From Alloscardovia theropitheci (GTDB lineage: Bacteria; Actinomycetota; Actinomycetes; Actinomycetales; Bifidobacteriaceae), in NCBI RefSeq assembly GCF_004332295.1, contig NZ_RXLP01000026.1, forward strand, positions 210,155 to 242,656: a stretch of 32,502 nucleotides of DNA, read 5' to 3'. The notes beneath the pieces were generated by a model. It was not told the DNA's origin, made no database searches, and saw only the letters and a list, made by a program, of their open reading frames with translations. Every line of letters begins with the position of its first letter. The stretch's first letter is position 1. A program made the position numbers and the translations under genes. Positions 24,744 through 32,453 of the stretch are shown here, one piece after another.

Positions 24744-24945
24744 AGCATTATCCTCTCTGATGAGCTTGTATCTCTACTATACATAATTTCTAGGCTGGTT
24801 GTGAACGTTCGCGCACTCTCATTTTCAGGAAATTCTCATTCTTAATCCAGAAATTTTTGCATCAATTACGAGTTAATCCGAACTTCATCCGAGGGTTATT
24901 TCAAGCTCGCACGTGTGAAATGTAATTATCACGAAAGGAGCGAAC

Positions 24946-25866
24946 ATGATATCTACGCGAGTCATCAGTGACTACACATCACATATCAGCGATGTGATAG
25001 GAACTGTCGATAACGTCGATGTGGAATTCGTTATCCCCGTTTATAACGAGGAAAAGGATTTAGCACGAGCAGTGACGACACTCAGCAATTATTTGTTAGG
25101 TCTTCGCGATGAATTTGGAACAACTCTATCCTCTATTCAGAAAGCAGATTTTTCATGGCGTATCGTCATCGCCGATAATGCAAGCACTGATCCGACATGG
25201 GATATTGCATGCGAGCTAGTTCAATCTCATGCTCAGCATGTACGAGCAATTCGAATCGACAGAAAAGGTCGCGGTTTTGCACTCAAAACAGCGTGGCTCA
25301 CTTCACACGCACGTGTTCTATCCTATATGGATGTTGACTTGTCAACTGGACTAGAGCATATCAATGATTTAGTCATTCCATTACGTGATGGATATAGTGA
25401 CATTGCCATTGGTTCACGTCTCATGAAGAACTCGCAGACTACCAGATCAGCGAAGCGCGAATTCATCTCGAGAACATATAATAAGCTTCTCAAACTGTAT
25501 TCTGGAGCACTCTTTAGTGATGCTCAATGCGGTTTTAAAGCTATACGCGCTGACGTATTCATGTCCATGTATGAGCAGCTACAAGATGACGAGTGGTTCT
25601 TTGACACTGAGATGTTGCTAGTAGCGCAATATAGAGGTTATAGACTCAATCAAATACCTGTTCGCTGGATTGAAGATGAGCATACCTCAGTCCATATCGT
25701 AGACACGATTATTAAAGATTTACGTGGAATGATCCGTGTCAAACATTGCCTAGGTCGCGGCTTCACGGGAATGCTTAAAACGCGAGCGCGCTCCATCGAA
25801 AAAAATCGTGAACCAATCTTTAGAGGCAGCCTTATGCCAATCCATCTTCTTACTATCGCAGCGTAA
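24946..25866 (+). CDS. Family 2 glycosyltransferase, polyprenyl-phosphate sugar synthase-like
   Basis: A 306-residue GT-A enzyme resembling dolichol-phosphate mannose synthases and YkcC. It should transfer a sugar from a nucleotide sugar to a polyprenyl phosphate on the inner face of the membrane. Motifs: FVIPVYNEE (28-36), IADNASTDPTW (75-85), the DxD-type DVDLSTG (129-135), AIGSRL and QCGFKAI (194-200), and FFDTEMLL. No C-terminal membrane helices, so it acts as a soluble or peripheral enzyme. AAAGGAG precedes the ATG. The next gene, 9 bp downstream, encodes the membrane transferase that probably uses the lipid-linked sugar. It is the first gene of a four-gene operon ending at the terminator at 29163-29210. 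Confidence 0.93.
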   Translation: MISTRVISDYTSHISDVIGTVDNVDVEFVIPVYNEEKDLARAVTTLSNYLLGLRDEFGTTLSSIQKADFSWRIVIADNASTDPTWDIACELVQSHAQHVRAIRIDRKGRGFALKTAWLTSHARVLSYMDVDLSTGLEHINDLVIPLRDGYSDIAIGSRLMKNSQTTRSAKREFISRTYNKLLKLYSGALFSDAQCGFKAIRADVFMSMYEQLQDDEWFFDTEMLLVAQYRGYRLNQIPVRWIEDEHTSVHIVDTIIKDLRGMIRVKHCLGRGFTGMLKTRARSIEKNREPIFRGSLMPIHLLTIAA

Positions 25867-25875
25867 AGGATAATT

Positions 25876-27681
25876 ATGGTTTCCCTTACTTCAGCGCACA
25901 CGACTAGCGCTACAGGCATATCTCATGTCTTTCGAAAACGTTCGTCTACTCAATCAAAGAGGCAGTACACAAATCGTTATGTACTCCCAGCTAGAAAACG
26001 TAACGATATCATTGCCGTGAGCTTACTCATGATTACTGCATGTGCTGTTTTCTTCATCAATCTGACAGCATCGGGATATGCAAACGAATTTTATTCCGCA
26101 GCAGCACAAGCTGGATCAAAAAATTGGTGGGCTTTCCTATGGGGATCATCTGATTCCGGAAATGCAATTACTGTAGATAAGCCACCTGCATCTATCTGGC
26201 TCATGGCGTTATCCGTACGTATTTTTGGTTTGAATTCTTTTGCAATTCTGTTTCCACAGGCTTTGCTTGGAGTAGCAACTACATATCTTATTTACACGAT
26301 AACACGTCGTTATTGGGGAAATTGGACAGGAATTATCGCAGGAATTTTCTTCATAACAACTCCTGTTGCAGCTCTTATGTTCCGCTTCAATAACCCTGAT
26401 GCGCTACTTGTTTTCCTCGAAGTCGCTGCTGTAGGCGCAGCTCTACGCGCTCTTGAACATGATACAAGTCGTTTAGGCAATCTTCGCAGGACAGGTTGGA
26501 TGGCTCTTGCTGGAGTGGCAGTAGGTTTTGGTTTCTTAACTAAACAGCTGCAGGTGATGCTCATTCTCCCTGGAATTGCACTCGCTTTCCTTATTGCTTC
26601 ACCGACTAAATTCCGGCGTCGTATAGTTGATGGTCTCGTAGCCATCATTGCTATGACTATCAGTGCTGGCTGGTGGGTTCTTCTCACAGTCATCGTTCCT
26701 GAAGATATGCGCCCATATATCGGAGGATCTCAAAACAACTCGTTTATCGAACTCACCTTTGGATACAACGGGTTGGGACGAATTACCGGCGACGAAACAG
26801 GCTCGGTAGTTCCTGGAGCAAGTTCATCTAAATCCCAAGGCGGAATGTGGGGAGAAACCGGTTGGAACCGCTTATTTACAAGCGAGTTTAATAGTCAAAT
26901 TACTTGGCTTTTCTTTGCTGCAATAATCGGTCTCATTGTTGCTCTCACTGTGGCAGGTTTAAAGAACCGAGAAGACATACGCCGCGCATCGGCAATTATG
27001 TTTGGCGGATGGCTCATAGTGACATGGCTTATTTTCAGCTTCATGTCTGGAATCTTCCACGCATACTACACTGTCGCTCTTTCACCAGCACTCGCTATTC
27101 TTGCCGCTGTCGGAATTGCTCTTCTATGGTCAAAACGAAATACTGCATGGGCACCAGCTATCGCAGCCATATCGACACTGAGCACTGGATTATGGTCATT
27201 CTTTATGATCAATCAGACAAGTGGATATACAGCATTAGGGTACGCAGTTCTTATTAGTGCAGTACTTGCAGCCGGAATCTTTGTATGGAATTCCATACAG
27301 CATCTTGATAGTGTTCCACGTGAAACCTCTACGACGCAGATTCTACGAATTGGAGCAATCGTTTGTGCTTCTTTCGCCTTGCTAGCAGGACCAGTTGCAT
27401 GGACTGTAGCTACCATCTCCACCGGTCATCAAGGATCCATCGTAACTGCTGGACCAAATTCTATGGGCGGCCCAGGCGGTCAGGGCGGCCCTGGTGGTCA
27501 GGGTGGTCCTGGTGGTGGAGCTGGCGGACCGGGAGGCGCCCCTGGTAGCTCAGGAGGCAGTACGAACAATACTTCTTCCTCACAAGATTCAGCTGATACC
27601 ACAACAGGATCTACTAATAATACTGGGACGAGCAATTCAAATTCTCAACAAACTGACTCATCCACAAATACCAACAATTAA
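25876..27681 (+). CDS. GT39/YkcB-like membrane glycosyltransferase lacking its C-terminal domain
   Basis: A 601-residue GT-C enzyme with about ten or more helices (first at about 45-65). It uses polyprenyl-phosphate sugars to glycosylate extracytoplasmic acceptors. The first outer loop has YANEFYSAAA with the acidic residue Glu71, and the VDKPPAS motif at 100-106 and FRFNNPDALL at 169-178 are hallmarks of the YkcB/ArnT-like family. The last helix, LRIGAIVCASFALLAGPVAW (about 490-512), leads into a Gly-rich tail GGPGGQ-GGPGGQ-GGPGGG and a Ser/Thr/Asn-rich end. Canonical actinobacterial members continue from the Gly-rich linker into a globular YkcB C-terminal domain; here the gene stops, and that domain appears in the fourth gene of the operon. 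The partner GT2 is directly upstream. Confidence 0.9.
   Translation: MVSLTSAHTTSATGISHVFRKRSSTQSKRQYTNRYVLPARKRNDIIAVSLLMITACAVFFINLTASGYANEFYSAAAQAGSKNWWAFLWGSSDSGNAITVDKPPASIWLMALSVRIFGLNSFAILFPQALLGVATTYLIYTITRRYWGNWTGIIAGIFFITTPVAALMFRFNNPDALLVFLEVAAVGAALRALEHDTSRLGNLRRTGWMALAGVAVGFGFLTKQLQVMLILPGIALAFLIASPTKFRRRIVDGLVAIIAMTISAGWWVLLTVIVPEDMRPYIGGSQNNSFIELTFGYNGLGRITGDETGSVVPGASSSKSQGGMWGETGWNRLFTSEFNSQITWLFFAAIIGLIVALTVAGLKNREDIRRASAIMFGGWLIVTWLIFSFMSGIFHAYYTVALSPALAILAAVGIALLWSKRNTAWAPAIAAISTLSTGLWSFFMINQTSGYTALGYAVLISAVLAAGIFVWNSIQHLDSVPRETSTTQILRIGAIVCASFALLAGPVAWTVATISTGHQGSIVTAGPNSMGGPGGQGGPGGQGGPGGGAGGPGGAPGSSGGSTNNTSSSQDSADTTTGSTNNTGTSNSNSQQTDSSTNTNN
27466..27519 (+). repeat. 18-bp tandem repeat encoding the Gly-rich linker
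   Basis: Three units, 27466-27483, 27484-27501 and 27502-27519, encode GGPGGQ, GGPGGQ and GGPGGG with synonymous differences between units. The linker length could vary between strains. Confidence 0.8.
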
Positions 27682-27708
27682 TCAATAATCACTCATTAAG
27701 GAGTTATC

Positions 27709-28203
27709 ATGACAAACACTAACGAAACTAATCCAACAAATGCATACAACGATTTTGCGCAGGATATGCACACTACTGCTATTCCTGCTGTAGAGCAACC
27801 GTCTCCTACTACACCAAATCCAGCAGGAAGTTCGAATCTCGCGGATACTGCTGCTTCTGTTAATCGTAAAAAGACGATTCTGCATGTAGCTTCCGGTTTC
27901 ATCGCAGCAGCTATTCTTATTACGCCAACTACATGGATGATTGCTTCTCAAGCAGCACAAAACTCTACACCTGGAATGTCTCAGATGGGTCAACCAGGTC
28001 AGGGTGGCGCCCCTGGTGGTCCAGGAAATTCGAACGGACAGATGAGCCAAAACATGCCAAACGGTCAAAATGATACTGCAGATAGTAACTCTCAGTCCCC
28101 GAATGATACTAACCAGACCGCTCCAGAGACAAGTGGAACGAATTCCGATAATGGGCAATCTGACAATACGCAATCCGACAATGCACAATCTGCAACAAAC
28201 TAA
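27709..28203 (+). CDS. Single-helix low-complexity protein, paralogous to the glycosyltransferase C-terminal helix and linker
   Basis: A 164-residue protein not assigned to a named family. A polar N-terminus (1-52) with no signal peptide leads via NRKK to one hydrophobic helix, TILHVASGFIAAAILITPTTW (about 56-76). The rest, about 85 residues, is a Gly/Gln/Asn/Ser linker (SQMGQPGQGGAPGGPGN) and an Asp/Asn/Gln/Ser-rich tail with repeated SDN-TQSDN-AQS. The helix and the linker that follows resemble the end of the upstream glycosyltransferase and the start of the downstream protein, so it may be a partial copy without a globular domain. GGAG precedes the ATG. Its stop overlaps the next gene's first possible ATG. 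Function unknown. Confidence 0.75.
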   Translation: MTNTNETNPTNAYNDFAQDMHTTAIPAVEQPSPTTPNPAGSSNLADTAASVNRKKTILHVASGFIAAAILITPTTWMIASQAAQNSTPGMSQMGQPGQGGAPGGPGNSNGQMSQNMPNGQNDTADSNSQSPNDTNQTAPETSGTNSDNGQSDNTQSDNAQSATN

Positions 28204-28217
28204 TGTGTGAGGAAAAA

Positions 28218-29150
28218 ATGACAGCACAAACAACAACAAACCATATCGTACGCGATTTGGCTATAGGTGTAGCATCAGCTGCCCTACTAATCACACCTAC
28301 TGTGTGGACGGTTGCGTATGCATCTCAAAGCAACTCTTCGTCGCAGAATTCCTCACAGTTCGCAGGACAACAACCGGGTCAGCAGGGCGGATCAATGAAT
28401 GGGAATCAGCAAGGATCTGGAAACGGTTCTATGCAAGCTGGCCCTAATTCACAGTCAGCCCCTGGAGGTAAATCTTCACCTGATATGCAAGGAATGCCTG
28501 GCATACAGGGCAATAATGGCCCAGGAAACAGCGGAAACGGTGCTCCAGGAAATCAGCAAGGCAACTCCCCTAACAACAATTTCACAATGCCGAGCGCCCC
28601 TAACCAGCAGGGACAGGGAGCACAAAATTTCCAATCATCTGATGCAGGACAATCTAATGGACAAACATCCGATAACTCATCAGGCTCGAACGATTCTTCC
28701 AATTCGTCATCCTCTCAACAAAACACTATGCAAGCCCCTCCATCCGGAGGTATGGGAAGTGGACTAACCGGCGGTGGTGGAGCTTCATCGAATACAGAGC
28801 TCATCGCTCTCTTGCAAAAGAATGCATCATCCTATCGCTGGGTTGCTGCAACCACAGGTTCTCAAAATGCAGCTTCGTATCAGCTCGCAAGTGATGAACC
28901 AATAATGGCAATTGGTGGATTTAACGGAACCGATGATTATCCTACTCTGGCGCAATTCAAGGAATACGTCAAGAAAAGACTCATCCACTATTACATTTCT
29001 GGCGGAAATATGGGTGGCGGTCAGATGGGCGGCTCATCAGCAGCAACTGAAATTGCACAGTGGATAGCAAGTAACTTCACTGCTAAAACAGTTGGTAATA
29101 CAACCATTTATGATCTAACTGAAAGTACTTCTACTACCACAAATAACTAA
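28218..29150 (+). CDS. Membrane-anchored protein with a YkcB-type C-terminal domain
   Basis: A 310-residue protein. One hydrophobic segment, VRDLAIGVASAALLITPTVW (about 11-30), is followed by about 150 residues of Gly/Gln/Asn/Ser/Pro-rich linker, then a globular domain of about 115 residues. That domain contains SSNTELIALLQKN, YRWVAATTGSQNAASYQLASDEPIMAIGGFNGTDDYPTLAQF and LIHYYISGG, then ending in IYDLTE. It matches what normally forms the C-terminus of YkcB-like GT39 transferases, as I remember the family, so it is likely the detached part of the protein encoded at 25876-27681. The ATG at 28218 has GAGGA 5 nt upstream; the ATG at 28203 is also in frame. It would act outside the membrane next to the transferase. 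Confidence 0.8.
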   Translation: MTAQTTTNHIVRDLAIGVASAALLITPTVWTVAYASQSNSSSQNSSQFAGQQPGQQGGSMNGNQQGSGNGSMQAGPNSQSAPGGKSSPDMQGMPGIQGNNGPGNSGNGAPGNQQGNSPNNNFTMPSAPNQQGQGAQNFQSSDAGQSNGQTSDNSSGSNDSSNSSSSQQNTMQAPPSGGMGSGLTGGGGASSNTELIALLQKNASSYRWVAATTGSQNAASYQLASDEPIMAIGGFNGTDDYPTLAQFKEYVKKRLIHYYISGGNMGGGQMGGSSAATEIAQWIASNFTAKTVGNTTIYDLTESTSTTTNN

Positions 29151-29162
29151 ATCATTTATAAT

Positions 29163-29216
29163 ACAAAGATGGGTGGAGAACTCCTCAACGAGTCCTCCAC
29201 CCATCTTTGTCGTGTT
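29163..29216 (+). terminator. Strong terminator of the glycosyltransferase operon
   Basis: Perfect 16-bp stem, arms 29163-29178 and 29195-29210, plus an inner ACTC/GAGT pair in the loop; CGTGTTTC follows. It lies 13 bp after the stop of the last gene. Confidence 0.85.
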
Positions 29217-29248
29217 TCTACCTGGAATATTGCATTATTATAAGTACC

Positions 29249-30793
29249 ATGTCCTCACATTCTCACACAGCAAGCGCATTATCACTAGCGTTGAATCCCT
29301 TTCTCCCTCAAGGTGAATACATCCCAGACGCTGAACCCTATGTTTTCGATAATCGTGTCTATATTTACGGCTCGCACGATCGTTTTGGCGCGCCAATTTT
29401 CTGTGTAGATGATTATGTCACGTGGTCTGCGCCCATAGATGACCTAGGAAAATGGAGATATGAAGGTATCATCTATCGGAAGAATCAAGATCCGAAAAAT
29501 AAGTTAGGTTTGCGTTTACTTTTTGCTCCTGATGTATGCATAGGACCTGACGGTCGTTACTATCTCTATTATGCTTTCGATTTTATGGGAATAATGGGAG
29601 TTGCTGTAGCTGATACCCCTCGCGGCCCATTTGAATTTTATGGACATGTTCATCATCCAGACGGCACACTATGGGGTCGAAAGGAGGGAGATTCTTTCCC
29701 TTTTGACCCAGCCATTTTTGTCGACGATGACGAACGTGTCTATCTTTATTCTGGCTTTTATACTTCTGTACCATCAATTTCGACCGGCGGTAAGAAGCTG
29801 AGTAATGATGGTGGCATAGTACTCGAGCTTGAAAAAGATATGCTCACAATTAAAACTCCCGAGAAGCTCCTATTCCCAAAGCAAGGTCCGGGCTCATTTG
29901 AAGGTCACGAATTCTTTGAAGCAAGTTCAATGAGAAAAATTGATGATACATATTATTTCATATATTCTTCCCGACACAATCATGAACTTTGCTACGCAAC
30001 GAGCTCCTCACCGACGGGAAAATTTACTTTCCAAGGGACATTAATAAGCATTGCAGATATCGGCATCAATGGAATTGATGATGAGCAGCGTGCAAATAAT
30101 TTTGTTGGTAATACACACGGCAGCTTGCTTGAGGTTGACGACAAATTCTATATTTTCTATCATCGGCAAACAAATACAAGCTCATACGCACGTCAAGCAT
30201 GTGCCCAAAGAATTAAATATTCGCATGGAAAATTCGAACAAGCAGAACTCACTAGCTGCGGTTTGAGTCCTATCCCTTTGCCCGCTACTGGTACTTATCC
30301 TGCGTATATCGCCTGCAATTTGTGGGGTAAAAATCATCGAACTGGACGCTATGATACTTCTGAGAAGAAAGAATTACGTCGGCTTTGTCCCTTCATTACG
30401 CAAGAAAGAAATACTGATCATCAATATATTGCTAATATGCGCGATGGGTCAGTTATGGGATTCAAATATTTCGATGCTGATTCTTTTGCCAATATTGAGT
30501 CTATTGGTGTAACAATACGTCAAAATGGTCGTCATCACACTGAATCTCAAGGGAAAATTATTCTGGCGGTATCTCAATCATTTAAAGTAGATAGCATCAT
30601 AGGAACTATCGAGTTGTCTGAATTATCGACAGATTGGCACACATATGATATCGCATCTGATAAGTTACGACTCAATAAGCCAATCTCGCAATATAAGCAA
30701 CCATACAATAATACAAGTGTTGGATGCGTGCCGCTGTACGTAATGTATACAGGTGAAGGAGCGATTGATTGTGACAGCGTATGCTTTGATTAA
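29249..30793 (+). CDS. Glycoside hydrolase family 43
   Basis: A 514-residue cytosolic enzyme with no signal peptide. GH43 enzymes are inverting arabinofuranosidases, xylosidases or galactosidases with a five-bladed beta-propeller. The three catalytic acids are visible: Asp27 in YIPDAEPYVF (base), Asp153 in FPFDPAIFVDDD (pKa modulator) and Glu224 in EFFEASS (acid). HIGH-confidence propeller features include GSHDRFG, APDVCIGPDGRYYLYYAF and YHRQTN. From about 400 on a C-terminal beta-rich domain resembles a CBM6-like sandwich. Substrate cannot be fixed: arabino- or xylo-oligosaccharides are likely. The ATG at 29249 has TATTAT 7 nt upstream, suggesting a leaderless mRNA. It is a single-gene unit; no transporter is adjacent. 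Confidence 0.92.
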   Translation: MSSHSHTASALSLALNPFLPQGEYIPDAEPYVFDNRVYIYGSHDRFGAPIFCVDDYVTWSAPIDDLGKWRYEGIIYRKNQDPKNKLGLRLLFAPDVCIGPDGRYYLYYAFDFMGIMGVAVADTPRGPFEFYGHVHHPDGTLWGRKEGDSFPFDPAIFVDDDERVYLYSGFYTSVPSISTGGKKLSNDGGIVLELEKDMLTIKTPEKLLFPKQGPGSFEGHEFFEASSMRKIDDTYYFIYSSRHNHELCYATSSSPTGKFTFQGTLISIADIGINGIDDEQRANNFVGNTHGSLLEVDDKFYIFYHRQTNTSSYARQACAQRIKYSHGKFEQAELTSCGLSPIPLPATGTYPAYIACNLWGKNHRTGRYDTSEKKELRRLCPFITQERNTDHQYIANMRDGSVMGFKYFDADSFANIESIGVTIRQNGRHHTESQGKIILAVSQSFKVDSIIGTIELSELSTDWHTYDIASDKLRLNKPISQYKQPYNNTSVGCVPLYVMYTGEGAIDCDSVCFD

Positions 30794-30873
30794 ATACATT
30801 CAACGATATTTGACCGAAGCTCACCTCTAGCTCTTCACATTCATCATGTTAATTTTTACTGTATACGTCGGTT

Positions 30874-30902
30874 TTGTATAACTATTCGCGAAGCAGTACA
30901 AT
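30874..30902 (+). promoter_or_regulatory. Promoter upstream of the small ORF and lipoprotein
   Basis: TTGTAT (30874-30879), 17-bp spacer, TACAAT (30897-30902): good sigma70-type match and spacing, giving a leader of about 50 nt to the small ORF. Confidence 0.55.
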
Positions 30903-30958
30903 ATAAGAAATTAACTATTAAAGTCGATGGTTAATTAATCAAAGAGGATTGAGGGAAA

Positions 30959-31060
30959 ATGCTGTACTCACGTATTAATAAAGGTAAAGCATACTTATTA
31001 TGCATTACGTATCGTATGGCCGTGGGATTTACGCAATTCCAGCAAAGCCACTACATATAA
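30959..31060 (+). CDS. 33-residue small ORF, possible leader peptide
   Basis: ATG preceded by TTGAGGGAAA, a good ribosome-binding site. The predicted peptide begins MLYSRINKGKAYLLC, is basic at the start, and has no family resemblance. It ends 57 bp before the lipoprotein gene, under the same promoter. It could be a small protein, a leader peptide or a chance frame. Both the peptide and the next gene begin with Met-Leu. Confidence 0.35.
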   Translation: MLYSRINKGKAYLLCITYRMAVGFTQFQQSHYI

Positions 31061-31117
31061 AACACTCTGGGGATCAACTCTGCAACCAGGTGAGTGAATT
31101 CAATACTGGAGTAAATC

Positions 31118-32389
31118 ATGCTAGAGCATACTAATCACAAGCATACTCATCATGCGAAATTGAGGAATCCCCTATATCAAAATATAGTTTCTATTCTTTT
31201 GATACCATTTATCATTTTGAATGTAGGCGCTTGCTCATCATCAATTTCATCCCCTGCTGATGTGAGTATAGATAAGTATGTTCTAGCAATATCTCTATAC
31301 CCTACCATGCAGGAGCTTGATGCCAAAGATAGCTATGTTCTTTTACTTGCTGAAGATGGCACATATCAAAAAGTTAGTGTCGGACCGGTTTTTTCCCACA
31401 TGACTCTATGGGGAGACGATGGTCTCTATGTTCCTGGTTTTGATAAAAACCTTTATTTCTCACGAGGTTCAAGTTCAGCAATAGCTAGCAGTAGTATGCA
31501 CGATAATAAGCACGAATATGTACTTTCGCATGTTCTGTTTAATTATAAAGGTAACCCTCTTTATATTGAAGACTTAGGTTTTAGTGCTACTCAACACAAT
31601 TCTATCGTTATGGAAGATCCTGTCCTTCACCATTCACGTCAATATGAGGGAGAAGTTCCATATATTGTTTCAAGCTGTCCAAGCGGATTATACGGCATTT
31701 GGGAAAACACGGCATATCAAGAAAATGACGACGGTGAAGTTATTTCAAGACTATACGACTATGTTAATTTCCAGAAATCAGAAGTGGATGTACAAATATC
31801 AAAGAAGAGATTTACGACTACGGACGATCCTAAATATTTATCTATAGAAGGCAATTCAAATGGCGTACCATGTGTTAATAACGTAATAACTTTCTTAGAA
31901 AGCGACCGCCTTGATTATCATATTACACTTCGAATAGTTAAGTGGGATACGCAAGGAAAAACTCTAGAATACACTAATGTGAAAGATGTTCATGGAAATT
32001 CCATGAACGAGCAGTCAGAGATGCGAGTATTCTATGACAATAAATCCTTACGAGGAGATACCTTTACGTATTTCAATCCAACTATAGGCATTATTCATCA
32101 AATAGATACTACGACAGGAAATGAACAAAGACGAGTTGAAGTAGGAAACTCTGACTGTATACATAATAGCAAGTGCGGAACTTATTTATTTGGTCAAAAT
32201 AATGAACGAATCATTATCATTACATATGGGATGAATCTCGGGACAAAGGCTAAGATACACATTTACGATGCAGAAACTTTAAAGAAGATAAAGGAAGTAC
32301 CAGTTTCGATGAAACTTGCAAGAGAGTTATCTGGTGGAAGTGACGTGGGACCGACATCACAAATATCTGTAGACCCACAGTTCAGATAA
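31118..32389 (+). CDS. Orphan lipoprotein of unknown function
   Basis: A 423-residue protein with a His-rich N-terminus (HTNHKHTHHAK), a hydrophobic segment and a lipobox NVGAC (Cys39), so a membrane-anchored lipoprotein. The mature part has repeated beta-strand-like segments such as YVLLLAEDGTYQKVSVG, SLRGDTFTYFNPTIGIIHQI and GQNNERIIIITYGMN, suggesting a beta-propeller or similar all-beta fold. I recognise no family. The ATG at 31118 has GGAG 7 nt upstream. It sits between the GH43 gene and the 3' end of an rRNA operon and has no co-directional partner other than the 33-codon ORF. A surface sensor or binding role is a guess only. Confidence 0.8.
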   Translation: MLEHTNHKHTHHAKLRNPLYQNIVSILLIPFIILNVGACSSSISSPADVSIDKYVLAISLYPTMQELDAKDSYVLLLAEDGTYQKVSVGPVFSHMTLWGDDGLYVPGFDKNLYFSRGSSSAIASSSMHDNKHEYVLSHVLFNYKGNPLYIEDLGFSATQHNSIVMEDPVLHHSRQYEGEVPYIVSSCPSGLYGIWENTAYQENDDGEVISRLYDYVNFQKSEVDVQISKKRFTTTDDPKYLSIEGNSNGVPCVNNVITFLESDRLDYHITLRIVKWDTQGKTLEYTNVKDVHGNSMNEQSEMRVFYDNKSLRGDTFTYFNPTIGIIHQIDTTTGNEQRRVEVGNSDCIHNSKCGTYLFGQNNERIIIITYGMNLGTKAKIHIYDAETLKKIKEVPVSMKLARELSGGSDVGPTSQISVDPQFR

Positions 32390-32403
32390 ATTTAGGCGTA
32401 AAT

Positions 32404-32442
32404 CAACAATAAAAAAATGGGTGGTCACTGTTGTGACCACCC
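32404..32442 (-). terminator. Rho-independent terminator of the rRNA operon
   Basis: Perfect 10-bp stem GGGTGGTCAC (32419-32428) and GTGACCACCC (32433-32442) with a tetraloop. On the minus strand an ATTTTTTTATTG tail follows. Directly downstream of the 5S rRNA end. Confidence 0.9.
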
Positions 32443-32453
32443 TTGAAGTGTTA

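Larger units (their letters stand above)
30794..31117 (+). other. Intergenic region upstream of the orphan lipoprotein: promoter and one small ORF
   Basis: These 324 bp hold a promoter at 30874-30902, a 33-codon ORF at 30959-31060 with a good ribosome-binding site, and a GGAG site for the downstream gene. No clear terminator for the GH43 gene is seen. Confidence 0.5.

Noticed and set aside
27466-27519. Repeats suggesting a CRISPR-like array or mobile element
   Set aside because: The units are contiguous 18-bp coding repeats with synonymous changes and no spacers; they encode a Gly-rich linker.
27682-28239. Long antisense frame opposite the 164-residue protein gene
   Set aside because: It mirrors the low-complexity coding strand, lacks a start context, and the plus-strand genes have proper ribosome-binding sites and operon spacing.
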